Below, piece after piece: positions 1 to 9,664 of a DNA stretch of 64,000 nucleotides; position 1 is the stretch's first letter, and every line of letters starts with the position of its first letter. Origin of the DNA: Methanosarcina acetivorans C2A (lineage in GTDB: Archaea; Halobacteriota; Methanosarcinia; Methanosarcinales; Methanosarcinaceae). The position numbers and the translations under genes were made by a program. The notes below the pieces were generated by a model. It saw only the letters and a program-made list of their open reading frames with translations. It was not told where the DNA came from and made no database searches. The DNA lies in the NCBI RefSeq assembly GCF_000007345.1, contig NC_003552.1, positions 2,294,001 to 2,358,000 on the forward strand, in the 5' to 3' direction.

Positions 1-344
1 CTATTGGAATATGTGAGGTATGGAAATACATAGCGTTCCATGAACGATCTCATCTCGCCTGTCAAATTCCCAAGATAGATTGGAGATCCCAGGATTACAG
101 CATCAGCATCTTCCAACCTCTCAAGTACAGGTGTCAGCTCATCTTTCATTGCGCATTTTCCATAGCTTTTCCCGCTCTTCAATTTGCAGGCAAAACAACT
201 TGTGCAGCCTTTAAAATCGAGGTCGTAGAGGTGGATTATTTCTGTTTCCGCGCCCTCCGAAGCTGCGCCTTCAAGAGCTTTTTCCAGCAGGGTGGCTGTG
301 TTCCATTTCTTTCTGGGGCTTCCGTTTATGGCTATTACTTTCAT
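1..344 (-). CDS. Isf-like flavodoxin-fold iron-sulfur flavoprotein, 3' end outside window
   Basis: The product begins MKVIAINGSPRKKWNTATLL, the FMN-phosphate loop typical of the NADPH-dependent FMN reductase/flavodoxin fold. Cysteines at about residues 47, 50, 53 and 64 form the compact cluster seen in archaeal iron-sulfur flavoproteins (Isf), where it holds a [4Fe-4S] centre; members move electrons between ferredoxin and FMN or reduce oxygen species. The motif GSPIYLGNLTGEMRSFMER (about residues 86-104) is the second FMN-contacting segment. The ATG at 342-344 has AAGGT about 8 bases upstream. The frame stays open to base 1, so only 114 residues are visible. A related gene lies at 49222-49944. 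The family is clear; the physiological substrate is not. Confidence 0.85.
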   Translation of the reverse strand, partial: MKVIAINGSPRKKWNTATLLEKALEGAASEGAETEIIHLYDLDFKGCTSCFACKLKSGKSYGKCAMKDELTPVLERLEDADAVILGSPIYLGNLTGEMRSFMERYVFPYLTYSN

Positions 345-629
345 GGTTTTACCTTCATTTTCATTCTATTCAGATTTTCAGGAATAGGGACCGATCAGTT
401 AACGGAGAATAGAGTTTCCAGTCAGTCTAATAATGTCCTGTTTTTATATAAATAAGCATAAAACCCATGAGTCTTTAGCTGAGTGGTAGTTCATATAACT
501 CTTTGACAGGATGATCCAGAATTGAGAGGAACCTTAATTAGATACAAAAAAATATTATATGTGTTAAATAAACTCATTCCCGAAATAACTTCGGTACTCA
601 TCACAAAAACATCAGGCTAATGACTTTAT

Positions 630-2309
630 ATGCTGCATAAAAGATTCCGCCGTTATTCAATGTTGAAAAGATACGGCCAGATAATTGAGGTTCTCCAGAA
701 ATACGGGTTCGGATATATTGTTGACCAGATCGGTCTGGGCAGTTTCGGAGACTTTACTTCCAGGCTCAAAAAACAGGAAAAAAGAGATGAACATAATCTC
801 TCAGGCCCGGTTAGAACCCGCAGGATCCTTGAAGAACTCGGTCCGACCTACATCAAGTTAGGCCAGTTGCTGAGCATGAGGCGGGACCTCGTTCCTCTTG
901 AATACGCCGCCGAATTTTCAAAACTTCAGGACGATGCCCCTTCCTTTGGTTTTGAGGAAGTTGAGCTGATTATAAGAGAAGAACTCGGACTTCCTGTTGA
1001 GGATTTGTTCGAGTCTTTTGAGAAAAAACCACTTGCATGTGCGTCAATCGGGCAGGTGCATCGGGCAAAGCTAAAAAATGGTGACGACGTCGTTGTGAAG
1101 GTCCAGCGTCCTGGAATAAAAGAGGTAATCGAATCCGATCTGGATATAATGTACAGTTTATCCAGGCTTTTAACCGAACACATCCCTGAAGCCAGACTTT
1201 ACAGGCCGGTTGAACTTGTTGACGAACTATCGCGCAGTATTCTTGCAGAAATAGATTATTCGCAGGAAGGCTGGAACACAGACCGGTTTGCAGAGAATTT
1301 TAAGGACAGCGAGCAAATCCACATCCCCAAAGTGTACTGGGATTATACAGGCACCCGTGTGCTGACCCTCGAATATATCGAAGGGATAAAAGGCGGGCGC
1401 GTGGATTTACTTGAAAAGCAGGGGTTTGACAGGAGTGCAATAGCTCTTGCAGTTGCAGGTTCTTTTCTTAAGCAGGTCTTTGAAGACGGTTTTTTCCATG
1501 CTGACCTGCATCCAGGGAACATCCTGATAATGGAAGATGGAATAGTGGCATTTCTCGATTTCGGAATGGTTGGGCACCTATCTTCAGAAACAAGGGATAT
1601 GTTCCTGAACGGGATGACGGCAATGGTTAAAGGGGACAGCTCGCTTTTTGTTGAAGTCTTACGGGATATGGGAGGTATAGATTCTCATGTGGACACAAAA
1701 GTCTTGAAAGTGGATTTTGATTACTTCCGTTCCAAATATTACGGCAGGGCTCTGAAAAATCTCGATGCTTCGGTAATAATAGAAGAGTTAATAGAGGTCC
1801 TGAGAAAGAATCAGGTTAAAGTGCCTTACAATATTACGCTGCTGGTAAGGGGTACGCTTGCTGTTGAGGGGTTCGGGCTGATAATCGATCCCGATTTGAA
1901 TTTAGCCGAGCTTGTAGAGCCTTATGCGAAAAACGCAATAAAAGAGAGTTTTTATCCGCAGAACATTGCCAGGGTACTTTACGACAACATTTCCAGCTGG
2001 TCCCGCATATTCCAGAGAGCCCCTACAAAAATCTCCCATATCCTCGATAATGCCGAAAACGGTTATCTGGGAATAAAGCTTGAGTCCGAAGAGACTAAAA
2101 GGCTGATCTCAGAGATAAATACCGCAAGCAATCGGCTGTCTTTCAGCCTGATCATCTCTGCCATAATCGTTGCTTCATCCCTGATAACTCAGACAAACAT
2201 GAAACCCCTTCTCTGGGGAGTGCCACTTCTGGGAATATTCGGTTTCCTTCTTGCCAGCATTTTTGGGATGTGGCTTATATTCAATATCTTCAGGACAGGC
2301 AGGATATGA
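630..2309 (+). CDS. ABC1/UbiB (ADCK) family atypical protein kinase-like ATPase
   Basis: A 559-residue protein with the full UbiB signature: the KLGQ motif (residues 76-79), the Ala-rich nucleotide loop ACASIGQV (136-143), the lysine in VVVKVQRPG (157), HADLHPGN (290-297) and the metal-binding DFG (310-312). Two hydrophobic segments close the C-terminus (about 505-555), a usual membrane anchor. In bacteria and mitochondria the family supports isoprenoid-quinone biosynthesis as an ATPase; methanosarcinas use methanophenazine, so a role in polyprenyl lipid metabolism is an inference. Two in-frame ATGs (630 and 660) are possible; the second starts MLKRYGQI, also a common family start. It converges on lon at 2460. 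Confidence 0.9.
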   Translation: MLHKRFRRYSMLKRYGQIIEVLQKYGFGYIVDQIGLGSFGDFTSRLKKQEKRDEHNLSGPVRTRRILEELGPTYIKLGQLLSMRRDLVPLEYAAEFSKLQDDAPSFGFEEVELIIREELGLPVEDLFESFEKKPLACASIGQVHRAKLKNGDDVVVKVQRPGIKEVIESDLDIMYSLSRLLTEHIPEARLYRPVELVDELSRSILAEIDYSQEGWNTDRFAENFKDSEQIHIPKVYWDYTGTRVLTLEYIEGIKGGRVDLLEKQGFDRSAIALAVAGSFLKQVFEDGFFHADLHPGNILIMEDGIVAFLDFGMVGHLSSETRDMFLNGMTAMVKGDSSLFVEVLRDMGGIDSHVDTKVLKVDFDYFRSKYYGRALKNLDASVIIEELIEVLRKNQVKVPYNITLLVRGTLAVEGFGLIIDPDLNLAELVEPYAKNAIKESFYPQNIARVLYDNISSWSRIFQRAPTKISHILDNAENGYLGIKLESEETKRLISEINTASNRLSFSLIISAIIVASSLITQTNMKPLLWGVPLLGIFGFLLASIFGMWLIFNIFRTGRI

Positions 2310-2459
2310 CTTTCGGCTATTTTCCCGTTTTTGAATTAAGAGTTTGAATTCAGCTTTGAGTGGATGGACGGGGTAGGTCACGTTTCTGGAAGCTTTAACC
2401 TAAACCCCATCTTTGAATATCTCCCAACCAGGTCATTGCCCTGTCCTGCACTTTCAAAC

Positions 2460-4853
2460 TCAAACATTCTGGGTAGCTGTAAAACTGTTACCTGCAAATG
2501 ACGACGACAGCACATGTCCGGGGAGGTCAAGACCCAGTGCTTCTTTTAAGACCTCTTCAATGGTCTCTACAGGAACAAACTTAAGCTCGTTTCTGACTTC
2601 TTCAGGCACGTCCTCAAGGTCTCTTTCGTTTTCTTTTGGCAGGATTACTTTCTTTATGCCTGCCCTGTGGGCTGCCAGGACTTTCTCTTTTATGCCTCCA
2701 ACGGGCAGTACTGCACCGCTCAGCGTTATTTCCCCAGTCATGGCAAGTTTGGGGTCAACCGCTTTACCGGTTATGAGGGACGTAAGGGCGGTAAAGAGAG
2801 TCACGCCTGCTGAAGGTCCGTCCTTCGGGGTCGCACCCGAGGGTACGTGGATATGGACATCGCTTGCCGTAAAGTTAAAGCTGTTTTCGGTGCTGGCAAG
2901 TCTGGACCTGACAAGGCTCAAAGAGATCTGTGCCGACTCTTTCATCACGTCCCCTAGCTGGCCTGTAAGGGTAAGCTTACCGTTTCCGGGCATGAATGTT
3001 CCTTCAATGAAAAGGATGTCTCCTCCCACAGGGGTCCAGGCAAGGCCGGTTACCACTCCGGGAACATTTTCTTTTCTGGCTTCTTCCTGCCTGATTATCT
3101 CTTTTCCGAGAACCTCTTTGAGCATGTCCGCTCTGACCACGTAAGGGAGGTCGGTTTTTCCTGACACGATCTTTTCAGACACAAACCTTGCAGTCCTAGC
3201 AAGCTGTTTTTTCAGTCCACGGACCCCGGCTTCGCGGGTGTATTTGTCGATGATCCCTTTCAGGGCTTCATCTTCAATTTTGAGCTTGTCCGCATCAAGG
3301 CCGTGTTCTTCCAGTATGCAGGGCAGCAGATGATCTTTTGCAATTGCAAGTTTTTCATTTTTCGTGTAACCCGAGATCTCGATTGTCTCCATTCTGTCAA
3401 GCAGAGGCCAGGGGATACTTGCCAGTGAATTGGCAGTGGCTATGAAGAATACTTCGGACAGGTCATACGGGACTTCCAGATAATGGTCCGAGAATGTGTT
3501 GTTCTGCTCGGGGTCAAGGACTTCCAGAAGGGCACTTGCCGGGTCTCCTGCGTAGGAAGTTGAAAGCTTATCGACCTCGTCGAGGATGAAGACCGGGTTT
3601 TTAGTACCTGCTTTTCTCATGCCCTGAATAATTCTTCCGGGCAGGGCTCCTATATACGTTCTTCTATGCCCTCTTATCTCGGCTTCGTCCCTGACGCCTC
3701 CGAGGCTAATCCTGACATACTCCCTGCCGAGGGCATCTGCAATACTTTTTCCGAGGCTCGTTTTCCCTGTTCCGGGCGGGCCCGTAAGGAGCAGAATCGA
3801 ACCCTGTTTTTCCTTTTTCAGTTTCATTACCGCCAGGTGCTGGATTATTCTTTCCTTGACCTTTTCAAGCCCGTTATGGTTGCTTTCAAGGACACGGCGA
3901 GCTTCGTCAATATCGATGCTCTTTTTCTCCTCCGTCACCCAGGGAAGGTCGAGCATGAGGTCCAGGTAATTTCTGATAACGGAGCTCTCAGGGTTGTGAG
4001 GGCCTCCGGTTTCGAGTTTCTTCAACTCTGACAATGCCTTCTTTTTGACCTCTTCAGGCATCGTTGATTTTTCAATCCTTTCCCTGTATCCTCCTTCGCC
4101 TGAAGCGGCATCGTCGCCTCCGTTAAGCTCTTCCTGAATCATCTTCAGCTGCTCCCGCAGCATGGCTTCACGGTTCGACTTGCTTATCTTGTCGGTAACT
4201 TTTTTTGCCATTTCCATCTGGAAATTGATGTTTTCTTTCTGCTTCATCAGGATCTCAAAAAATGCAAAATACCTTTCACGAACAGAAACTATCTCCAGAA
4301 GGGCCTGTTTTTCTTCCAGTTTTATCGGCATGTACGGCATAACATATCCAATGAGCTGGTCAATGGAGTCCATCTTCTCAATTGGCTTGGTAAACTGTTC
4401 AGAGCCCTGGAAGCGGCTGCTTATCTCTCGGATTGCCTTTTTAATGTTCGCCATCATTTCTGCCTGGATATCTTCATCAAGGTCAGGGATATCAAAAACA
4501 GGCTTGAACATGGCATAGAACAATCCATTTTTCCGGTACACAGAGACTGCCTCTACCTTCTGGACAGCCTTCGCAATAACCAGATATCCGTCATCAGCAG
4601 GCTGTACATAGCCAATTTTAAGCAGGTTTCCGGTTTTGTACAGACTATCTTCCGATATCTCCGAAGGTTTCGTGCCGCTTTTCACTGTCAGCCCGACGGC
4701 ATACACAGCCTCGGTAGTTTTCATCTCAGCTAACAGTATTTCTCCCGTAACTTTGTCTGCCAGGAATTTCGCCCGGCCTTTCGGGTAAACCACTACCTCA
4801 AAGAGCGGCATTATAAGGCTTTCTCTGTTATTCTCGGCTTGTTCTGTGTACAT
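2460..4853 (-). CDS. lon: ATP-dependent Lon protease, bacterial LonA type
   Basis: A 797-residue LonA protease: an N-terminal substrate-recognition domain (about 13-205), a helical linker (210-300), the AAA+ module with Walker [10 protein letters not shown] (358-366) and Walker [10 protein letters not shown] (422-430), and the C-terminal Ser-Lys protease with PKDGPSAG (Ser681) and GGIKEKV (Lys722). The two transmembrane helices that define the usual archaeal LonB are absent, so this is the soluble bacterial form, presumably acquired by transfer. It degrades misfolded and regulatory proteins in the cytosol. An internal ATG at residue 15 ([10 protein letters not shown]) is an alternative start, since family alignments usually begin near there. 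The gene is about 100 bp downstream of the marR gene on the same strand. Confidence 0.95.
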   Translation of the reverse strand: MYTEQAENNRESLIMPLFEVVVYPKGRAKFLADKVTGEILLAEMKTTEAVYAVGLTVKSGTKPSEISEDSLYKTGNLLKIGYVQPADDGYLVIAKAVQKVEAVSVYRKNGLFYAMFKPVFDIPDLDEDIQAEMMANIKKAIREISSRFQGSEQFTKPIEKMDSIDQLIGYVMPYMPIKLEEKQALLEIVSVRERYFAFFEILMKQKENINFQMEMAKKVTDKISKSNREAMLREQLKMIQEELNGGDDAASGEGGYRERIEKSTMPEEVKKKALSELKKLETGGPHNPESSVIRNYLDLMLDLPWVTEEKKSIDIDEARRVLESNHNGLEKVKERIIQHLAVMKLKKEKQGSILLLTGPPGTGKTSLGKSIADALGREYVRISLGGVRDEAEIRGHRRTYIGALPGRIIQGMRKAGTKNPVFILDEVDKLSTSYAGDPASALLEVLDPEQNNTFSDHYLEVPYDLSEVFFIATANSLASIPWPLLDRMETIEISGYTKNEKLAIAKDHLLPCILEEHGLDADKLKIEDEALKGIIDKYTREAGVRGLKKQLARTARFVSEKIVSGKTDLPYVVRADMLKEVLGKEIIRQEEARKENVPGVVTGLAWTPVGGDILFIEGTFMPGNGKLTLTGQLGDVMKESAQISLSLVRSRLASTENSFNFTASDVHIHVPSGATPKDGPSAGVTLFTALTSLITGKAVDPKLAMTGEITLSGAVLPVGGIKEKVLAAHRAGIKKVILPKENERDLEDVPEEVRNELKFVPVETIEEVLKEALGLDLPGHVLSSSFAGNSFTATQNV

Positions 4854-4954
4854 TGTTTATCGTCTCAATTATTATCAAAAATGCTGTCCCGGTTATCCCG
4901 GTTATTTAGTTATTTAGTTTGAATTAACCTAACTTTTTCGCCGGACAAAAAAAA

Positions 4955-5374
4955 TTACCATACCTTTTCCAGGAGGTTGATAAGCGTGTCAATTTCTTTC
5001 TCGTCCAGAGAACCTGCCATTTTTTCAATGACCCTCAACAATGCGTTTTCTTCGGCACGAGCTATTCTCCGTCCTTTTTCAGTCAGGCGAATGTAAAAGA
5101 TTCTCCCGTCCTCCGGGGACTTTTCCTTGTACACGCAGTCCATTTTCACGAATTTGTTAACCATCTCCGTGATGGTTGGCTTTGAGTTTCGGGTGATCTT
5201 AGCAAGCCTGCTAAATGTCACGTCCCCATGTTCATCAATAATCTTCAGGTATCCGATCTGTTTTACAGTGATATCCGATAACCCACATTCAGAGAGGATC
5301 TCACAAGAGCACTCATTTTTGGTTTTGCTCAGGTTTTCAAAGACTATTAACAAATGCTCTTTTTTCTCTGTCAT
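4955..5374 (-). CDS. MarR-family winged-helix transcriptional regulator
   Basis: A 139-residue protein with the MarR layout: N-terminal dimerisation helix, then a winged helix with ITVKQIGYLKIIDEHGDVTF and LAKITRNSKPTITEMVNKFV (recognition helix about residues 55-80), a wing rich in charge with the RIFYIRLTEKGRR strand (about 90-103), and a C-terminal dimerisation helix. Such proteins usually repress their own promoter and nearby genes until a phenolic ligand or oxidant binds. A perfect palindrome sits 20 bp upstream of the ATG (5394-5408), consistent with autoregulation. The next gene on the strand, lon, begins about 100 bp downstream of the stop, so co-transcription is possible but not shown. 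Confidence 0.85.
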   Translation of the reverse strand: MTEKKEHLLIVFENLSKTKNECSCEILSECGLSDITVKQIGYLKIIDEHGDVTFSRLAKITRNSKPTITEMVNKFVKMDCVYKEKSPEDGRIFYIRLTEKGRRIARAEENALLRVIEKMAGSLDEKEIDTLINLLEKVW

Positions 5375-5393
5375 ACTAGATCCAGGTTGTTAG

Positions 5394-5408
5394 TTAGGCA
5401 TTGCCTAA
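5394..5408. promoter_or_regulatory. palindromic operator in the marR promoter
   Basis: TTAGGCATTGCCTAA is a perfect palindrome with 7-base arms and one central base. On the minus strand it directly follows an archaeal TATA box (TATTTAAT, about 5409-5416) and lies before the expected transcription start near 5388. A repressor bound here would block transcription initiation of the MarR gene. Inferred from position; no second copy was noticed in the window. Confidence 0.6.
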
Positions 5409-5525
5409 TTAAATACTTTTTGGTGGTTGAGGGAAGATTGGAAAATGAAAATTTAGTCATAAGACTGCCCATTTTTTTAATGCACGGTTCTGTCTTTATT
5501 TAATAATCTATTTTGAATTTTGGGG

Positions 5526-6782
5526 TCAGCTTAGGTTTGCACATGTGAAGGCAGAAAGATCCAATTGTTTTTGCTTGCATCCATTGTTTCCGTAAAACTT
5601 GCATTCCCATACCTTTTTATCGCTTTCTGGAACTGCAATTACTAGAATTTTTTGAGGTCTTGTGGTACCAACATATATAATTCGTTTTTCTTCATTCTCA
5701 TTTATATTTTCGTTTATAAGATCAACATATTTTTTATTTCTGTAAGCTTTTTCTTTTAAAATCAAGAGAACAGCTTCAAAAGTTCTTCCTTTTACCGAAT
5801 GAACTGTTCCTAAAGTATAATTCTCAGTTTCCACTTCTTTATCTACGAAGATTTGCCCAAATTTTATTTCGTTAGTACCTTTCTTAATTTTAATTTCAAA
5901 ATCACTTATGCCGAAAAAACAGTCACCCCTAATAACCTCGTTTGCAAGATCCACCCACTCTTTCAGACTTACATCAGTACTTGGTAACCTTGCAAGAAGA
6001 TCAAATAATCCTATTCGCCATTTCTTAAAATCAATTTGCTCAATGAACTCCTTTAGCTCATCATTTGAAACATACTCTTTCCCGTTTTTTATCGCGAAAA
6101 TAGTTTTTTCAAGTAATCTAAAAGACTCTTTATAATCTTTCTTATCAAACAGATATTTGCTTTTGCTTATATTCCTATAGTGAATTCTATTTACATCCAT
6201 CTCTTGTTTGCCATTATTTCTTATTTGTTCTTTCCAAGGTTCCTTTCTAACAAAATCACCTTGATTTCTAATTTCGGTTAAAATATCTTTACCTCTAACC
6301 AAGATCGCTACTTTTTCTTTACTAATTGAAATGCCTTTAATTATACAGATTCTTATGAATTCTTCAATTAGTCTATTTGTCTCTAAGTTCAGGGATTTAT
6401 TTACGTCATATCCCCAAATTTCTGGTTTAAAATTAAAATCTTTGATTTCTTCATTACAAGCGGTTGAAACATAATCAGTTGAGACTATTTTGTCTGTAAA
6501 AGCACAAATCTCCTTTGAACTTCTCCAATTTTCATAAAGATTTAGCGTTTCCCATTCTATTTCTTTTCTTGTAAATACTTCCGGATTCGCTGTTCTCCAT
6601 TCGTATATTGCTTGATTTGGATCCCCTATTAGCATAAGCCTTTCTAATCCATTTTCCAACAAAAGTTCAAAAATTTTCATTTGGACATCAGAAGTATCTT
6701 GAGCTTCATCTATAAGAAATATAGGAAATCTGTATACAATAGCTTTTGCAATGTCTGGATACTTTTCCAGCAACTTCATCAC
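5526..6782 (-). pseudogene. gajB: gajB C-terminal part (UvrD-like helicase), separated from its N-terminus by a MITE
   Basis: This open stretch of 418 residues carries the second half of a superfamily-1 UvrD-like helicase: motif II FLIDEAQDTSDVQ (about 22-34), motif III LMLIGDPNQAIYEW (about 49-62), motif V TVHSVKGRTFEAVLL (about 330-344) and motif VI YVGTTRPQKILVIA (about 371-384). The homologous frame continues upstream to 6914, covering SYSDSSHFSNC and LTQADANFFV, where the MITE copy of AATGGAAATT ends. Motif I and Ia are on the separate piece at 7031-7504. Deleting 143 bp joins the two into a 611-residue GajB next to gajA. As it stands no full helicase can be made, so the Gabija system is probably inactive. 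Confidence 0.8.
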
Positions 6783-6914
6783 AAAAAAATTTGCATCAGC
6801 TTGAGTTAAATAACCACTTTGACGTAGTTGGATTTTTGCTGCCTTACAGTAACGATGGCTTAGACTACAATTTGAAAAATGACTGCTATCACTATAACTA
6901 ATTAAATTTCCATT

Positions 6915-7047
6915 CTTTTGTCATCGGTTAACGAATTTTATGCACAACTTCGAATACGATGTGTAGTGTTTTTCCAATATAATCCGCTTACATGTTGCAT
7001 AAAAAATAACACTTTTTGATGTTTTGTTCCTTAACCGAATCCAAATG
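6915..7047. mobile_element. 133-bp MITE inserted in gajB, 10-bp target duplication
   Basis: The segment is flanked by identical 10-bp direct repeats AATTTCCATT (6905-6914 and 7048-7057). Its ends are imperfect inverted repeats of about 21 bp sharing the core TCGGTTAA followed by G or C and GAA: it starts CTTTTGTCATCGGTTAACGA and ends with the complementary core TTAACCGAATCCAAATG. It holds no coding capacity. A 10-bp duplication suggests mobilisation in trans by an IS4-like or similar DDE transposase; no autonomous partner with these ends was seen in the window. Insert plus one target copy is 143 bp, which shifts frame by two and brings in stop codons. Confidence 0.8.
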
Positions 7048-7504
7048 AATTTCCATTAATGTCATAAGAGAGATTACTTAATTTACATCCACTTTTCTTA
7101 CATTCGAGCTTTCCTCTGATCTCAGGTTCCCAATTCATTATAATTTCTGGCCTATTTTCGCAATTAAGAACCAAGTGCCCAAAAGGTAATAATAGATACT
7201 TATCTATGAAACTATCAATAGTTCCAATGAAATGTGGGTAATATAACCCTGAATCTGCTCCAAAATCCTTTTTCAACTTATCTTCAATTTCTTGCCAAGC
7301 AACATTAGTAAATGATATTGCTGCTATTCCTCTATTAGGAGATATCCATTCTTTTAGTAATGAAGAAATTTTAGCAGCAACTACACATGTTTTTCCACTC
7401 CCTGCACATGCCTTGACAACAAATACACCATCTTTTTTTATTATATTTATTTTATCTTTACTAAAATCTTCAATCCTCAATACCCAACCACCCATTTTAC
7501 ACAT
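7031..7504 (-). pseudogene. gajB: gajB N-terminal part (UvrD-like helicase motifs I and Ia)
   Basis: The 157-residue frame carries helicase motif I, KACAGSGKTCVVAAK (about residues 29-43), and Ia, AAISFTNVAWQEIED (about 60-74), then a region with IGTIDSFIDKYLLLPFGH typical of UvrD-like helicases that work with OLD-family nucleases. The genuine sequence ends with DINGN at about 7048; the last residues come from the MITE. The start overlaps the end of gajA: the 5'-most ATG is at 7504, and a TTG overlaps the gajA TGA as TTGA, so translational coupling is likely. In intact Gabija systems GajB helicase activity acts together with the GajA complex. Confidence 0.8.
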
Positions 7505-9333
7505 TCTTCTATATATTCTGGAACTCTGAATTTATTTCTTACATCTTCTTTCTCGATTAGTTCCATCATTAAGAATTGAGAAAATTCACCCTTGTCCTTG
7601 TTTGATTTTAACTTTTTTACTAAATCATCTGCATTTTTTTCAGTATTTTCATGAGGATTAAAGCGAGGGTGTAACTTTTTATATAAATTTGTTAAAAGGT
7701 CTTCATTTAAGAGAAATAGTTCATACTCAAAAGTTTTTTTACCTAAAAATACCTTCAAATTTTCACTATTAAGTTCATCCAGATTCCTTGCTCTGCTAGA
7801 TACTTCTCCGTCTGATTCATCATCATCTGACAGTATAGCAGCTCTTACTTTTATTTTTTTATCCATATGTTCTGAATTAAATAATTTCGCAAAAGGCTTA
7901 AAAGCTACTCCACCGATGTTTACAACTTCAATTCCGTTTTTCTCTAAATCAATACCCAAAATTTTTGAAAAAATATGGAGAAGCATAGCTTCTGAGATTC
8001 CTTCTACAAATATTACTCCATTTGCAAAAAATAACTGTGATTTTGTGACGTCAAGAAATCGCTGCAAATATTTTTTATCTGTTTCATCTTCAAATTCAAT
8101 ATCTTTTAAAGGCAAAATGTCTACATTAAAACTATTTTCCATTAAAATAACTGTATCGATATCAGTTTTAGCTGTAATTGTAGGCGAATGTGAAGTGAGA
8201 AAAATTTGAATATTTTTTGATTCTATATTCTTAAAATAATTAAACAATATATTTTGTAGTTGAGGATGGAGGTGCGCCTCTGGTTCTTCGATTAAAAGTG
8301 CGATGTAATTCTCACTTTTCCTATTTACTCTCTCAATCAAATCGCCTATTATAGTTGCTATGTATATCAAATTGTTATATCCTAATCCATTTTGATATAT
8401 CTCAAACTTCTGAATGAACTTTTCTAATTTTGAAATCTTGAATTTAAGTTCAGAGTTTGCTTCATTTTTCAATAAGTCTTTTATGTCTTTCTTTAATATC
8501 AGTTCGTCTGAATGTGGATATTCAAAGTATTTTTCCCATCCTTCTTCTTCAAAAATATTTTCTATCATTTCTCTTTTTATCTTTTTTAAGATAGGTATAT
8601 AAATTTTCAATCTTTCTGCAATCTTCGTAAAATCCACTGGAGCAAAATCAATATCTATGCTAAGAGTATCATGCTCAAGAGTCGTATTTTCTAAGTGTTC
8701 ATTAATCTTTTTTCTTGCATCCGTTATTAGTTCATTCCAATCTTCGTTTGCAGTAATACTTTCGTATATTTGCTGGGCGTGTTTTTCTTGTGCAGTTTCG
8801 TCTGGAACTAATTTTAGAAACAGTTGGCCTAATTTGTTTCCTCTATTAGGCTTTAGATAATTCTCAGAATCTCTTAATGCCTCCAAATATACGATGTGAA
8901 ATAGTTCCATAACTTCTATTGGAATAGTATTTGCCTCTTTTTCTCCTCCCCAATATCTAACCCGAATTTTTTCAATTCCGTTTTTTTTCTCAATTTTATA
9001 CCTAACGTGAAACTCTAATTCATGGTTTCCATCACCATTAACTTTTAACATCTCAATGAAGACTCCCCTATCCTCTGGAGTCAGTTCAGAAAAAGTAAGG
9101 TCTATCTCAATAGTTTGGGCTTTCTGTCCAAATTCATCTACAAAAAAATCCTCATTTGAAACATAAATGCTTCTACTGTAACTACCAATGCCTAGAGCTA
9201 ATCTCAATGAGTCCAGTATAGAAGTTTTTCCAGAATTATTGGCACCAATAATTACATTTAATCCCGAGTTAAGTTCTAAATTAATCTCTTTAATACATCT
9301 AAAGTTTTTGACATGCATTCTCTTTAGATACAT
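7477..9333 (-). CDS. gajA: Gabija anti-phage protein GajA: OLD-family ATPase with TOPRIM nuclease
   Basis: A 618-residue overcoming-lysogenization-defect (OLD) family protein. The N-terminal ABC-type ATPase has Walker A GANNSGKTS (30-38) and the signature/Walker B run ALLIEEPEAHLHPQLQ (around 345-360) with a SHSP-type H-loop (LTSHSPTIT). The C-terminal TOPRIM nuclease shows FVEGISEAMLL (catalytic Glu) and ILSDDDESDG (metal-binding Asp pair). In Gabija systems GajA forms a tetramer that cuts DNA when nucleotide levels fall during infection. The downstream helicase gene is broken by a MITE, leaving GajA alone. Its promoter lies in the AT-rich gap up to 9664. Residue use and domain order look intact. 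Confidence 0.85.
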   Translation of the reverse strand: MYLKRMHVKNFRCIKEINLELNSGLNVIIGANNSGKTSILDSLRLALGIGSYSRSIYVSNEDFFVDEFGQKAQTIEIDLTFSELTPEDRGVFIEMLKVNGDGNHELEFHVRYKIEKKNGIEKIRVRYWGGEKEANTIPIEVMELFHIVYLEALRDSENYLKPNRGNKLGQLFLKLVPDETAQEKHAQQIYESITANEDWNELITDARKKINEHLENTTLEHDTLSIDIDFAPVDFTKIAERLKIYIPILKKIKREMIENIFEEEGWEKYFEYPHSDELILKKDIKDLLKNEANSELKFKISKLEKFIQKFEIYQNGLGYNNLIYIATIIGDLIERVNRKSENYIALLIEEPEAHLHPQLQNILFNYFKNIESKNIQIFLTSHSPTITAKTDIDTVILMENSFNVDILPLKDIEFEDETDKKYLQRFLDVTKSQLFFANGVIFVEGISEAMLLHIFSKILGIDLEKNGIEVVNIGGVAFKPFAKLFNSEHMDKKIKVRAAILSDDDESDGEVSSRARNLDELNSENLKVFLGKKTFEYELFLLNEDLLTNLYKKLHPRFNPHENTEKNADDLVKKLKSNKDKGEFSQFLMMELIEKEDVRNKFRVPEYIEECVKWVVGY

Positions 9334-9664
9334 AGCAAGGTCTCTCTTCTATTATCGTACTTCAAAAATTTCCAAAATATGAAACATATTTCAGATCTTT
9401 GTTGAGACTTGCCATATATATATGCATATTGTTTTCTATTTGAATCATAATTAATTTAAAAAGAATATTGCAATTATCCTATGATTTCTTTAGTTTCTAC
9501 CAATTTGATAGGTTTTGATAGATATTAATAGAAAAATCATAATTTTACGGATGATGTCAAGCTGTAAGAAGATTTAGAGTCAAAGTTCAGATTCCAAAAT
9601 ATACCAGCCCCCACAAATCAATTGATGAAAATTTATATCTCCTGCTTCTCATACTCTTAGCATT
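9334..9664. other. AT-rich divergent intergenic region between gajA and the phosphatase gene
   Basis: 331 bp without a gene. It holds divergent promoters, a TATATATATGCATAT run near 9413 and one copy of the Fic-locus repeat (9498-9531). Confidence 0.5.
9498..9531. repeat. copy A of the 10-bp-phased TTGATAG repeat
   Basis: Three units with the core TTGATAG or TTAATAG start 10 bp apart (about 9505, 9515, 9525), preceded by a partial inverted arm CAATTTGAT. It matches the repeats at 10332-10396 and 11724-11918 and lies about 135 bp upstream of the phosphatase start. Confidence 0.65.

Noticed and set aside
2413-3144. 243-residue plus-strand frame opposite lon
   Set aside because: Shadow of the highly conserved lon gene; no protein-like features.
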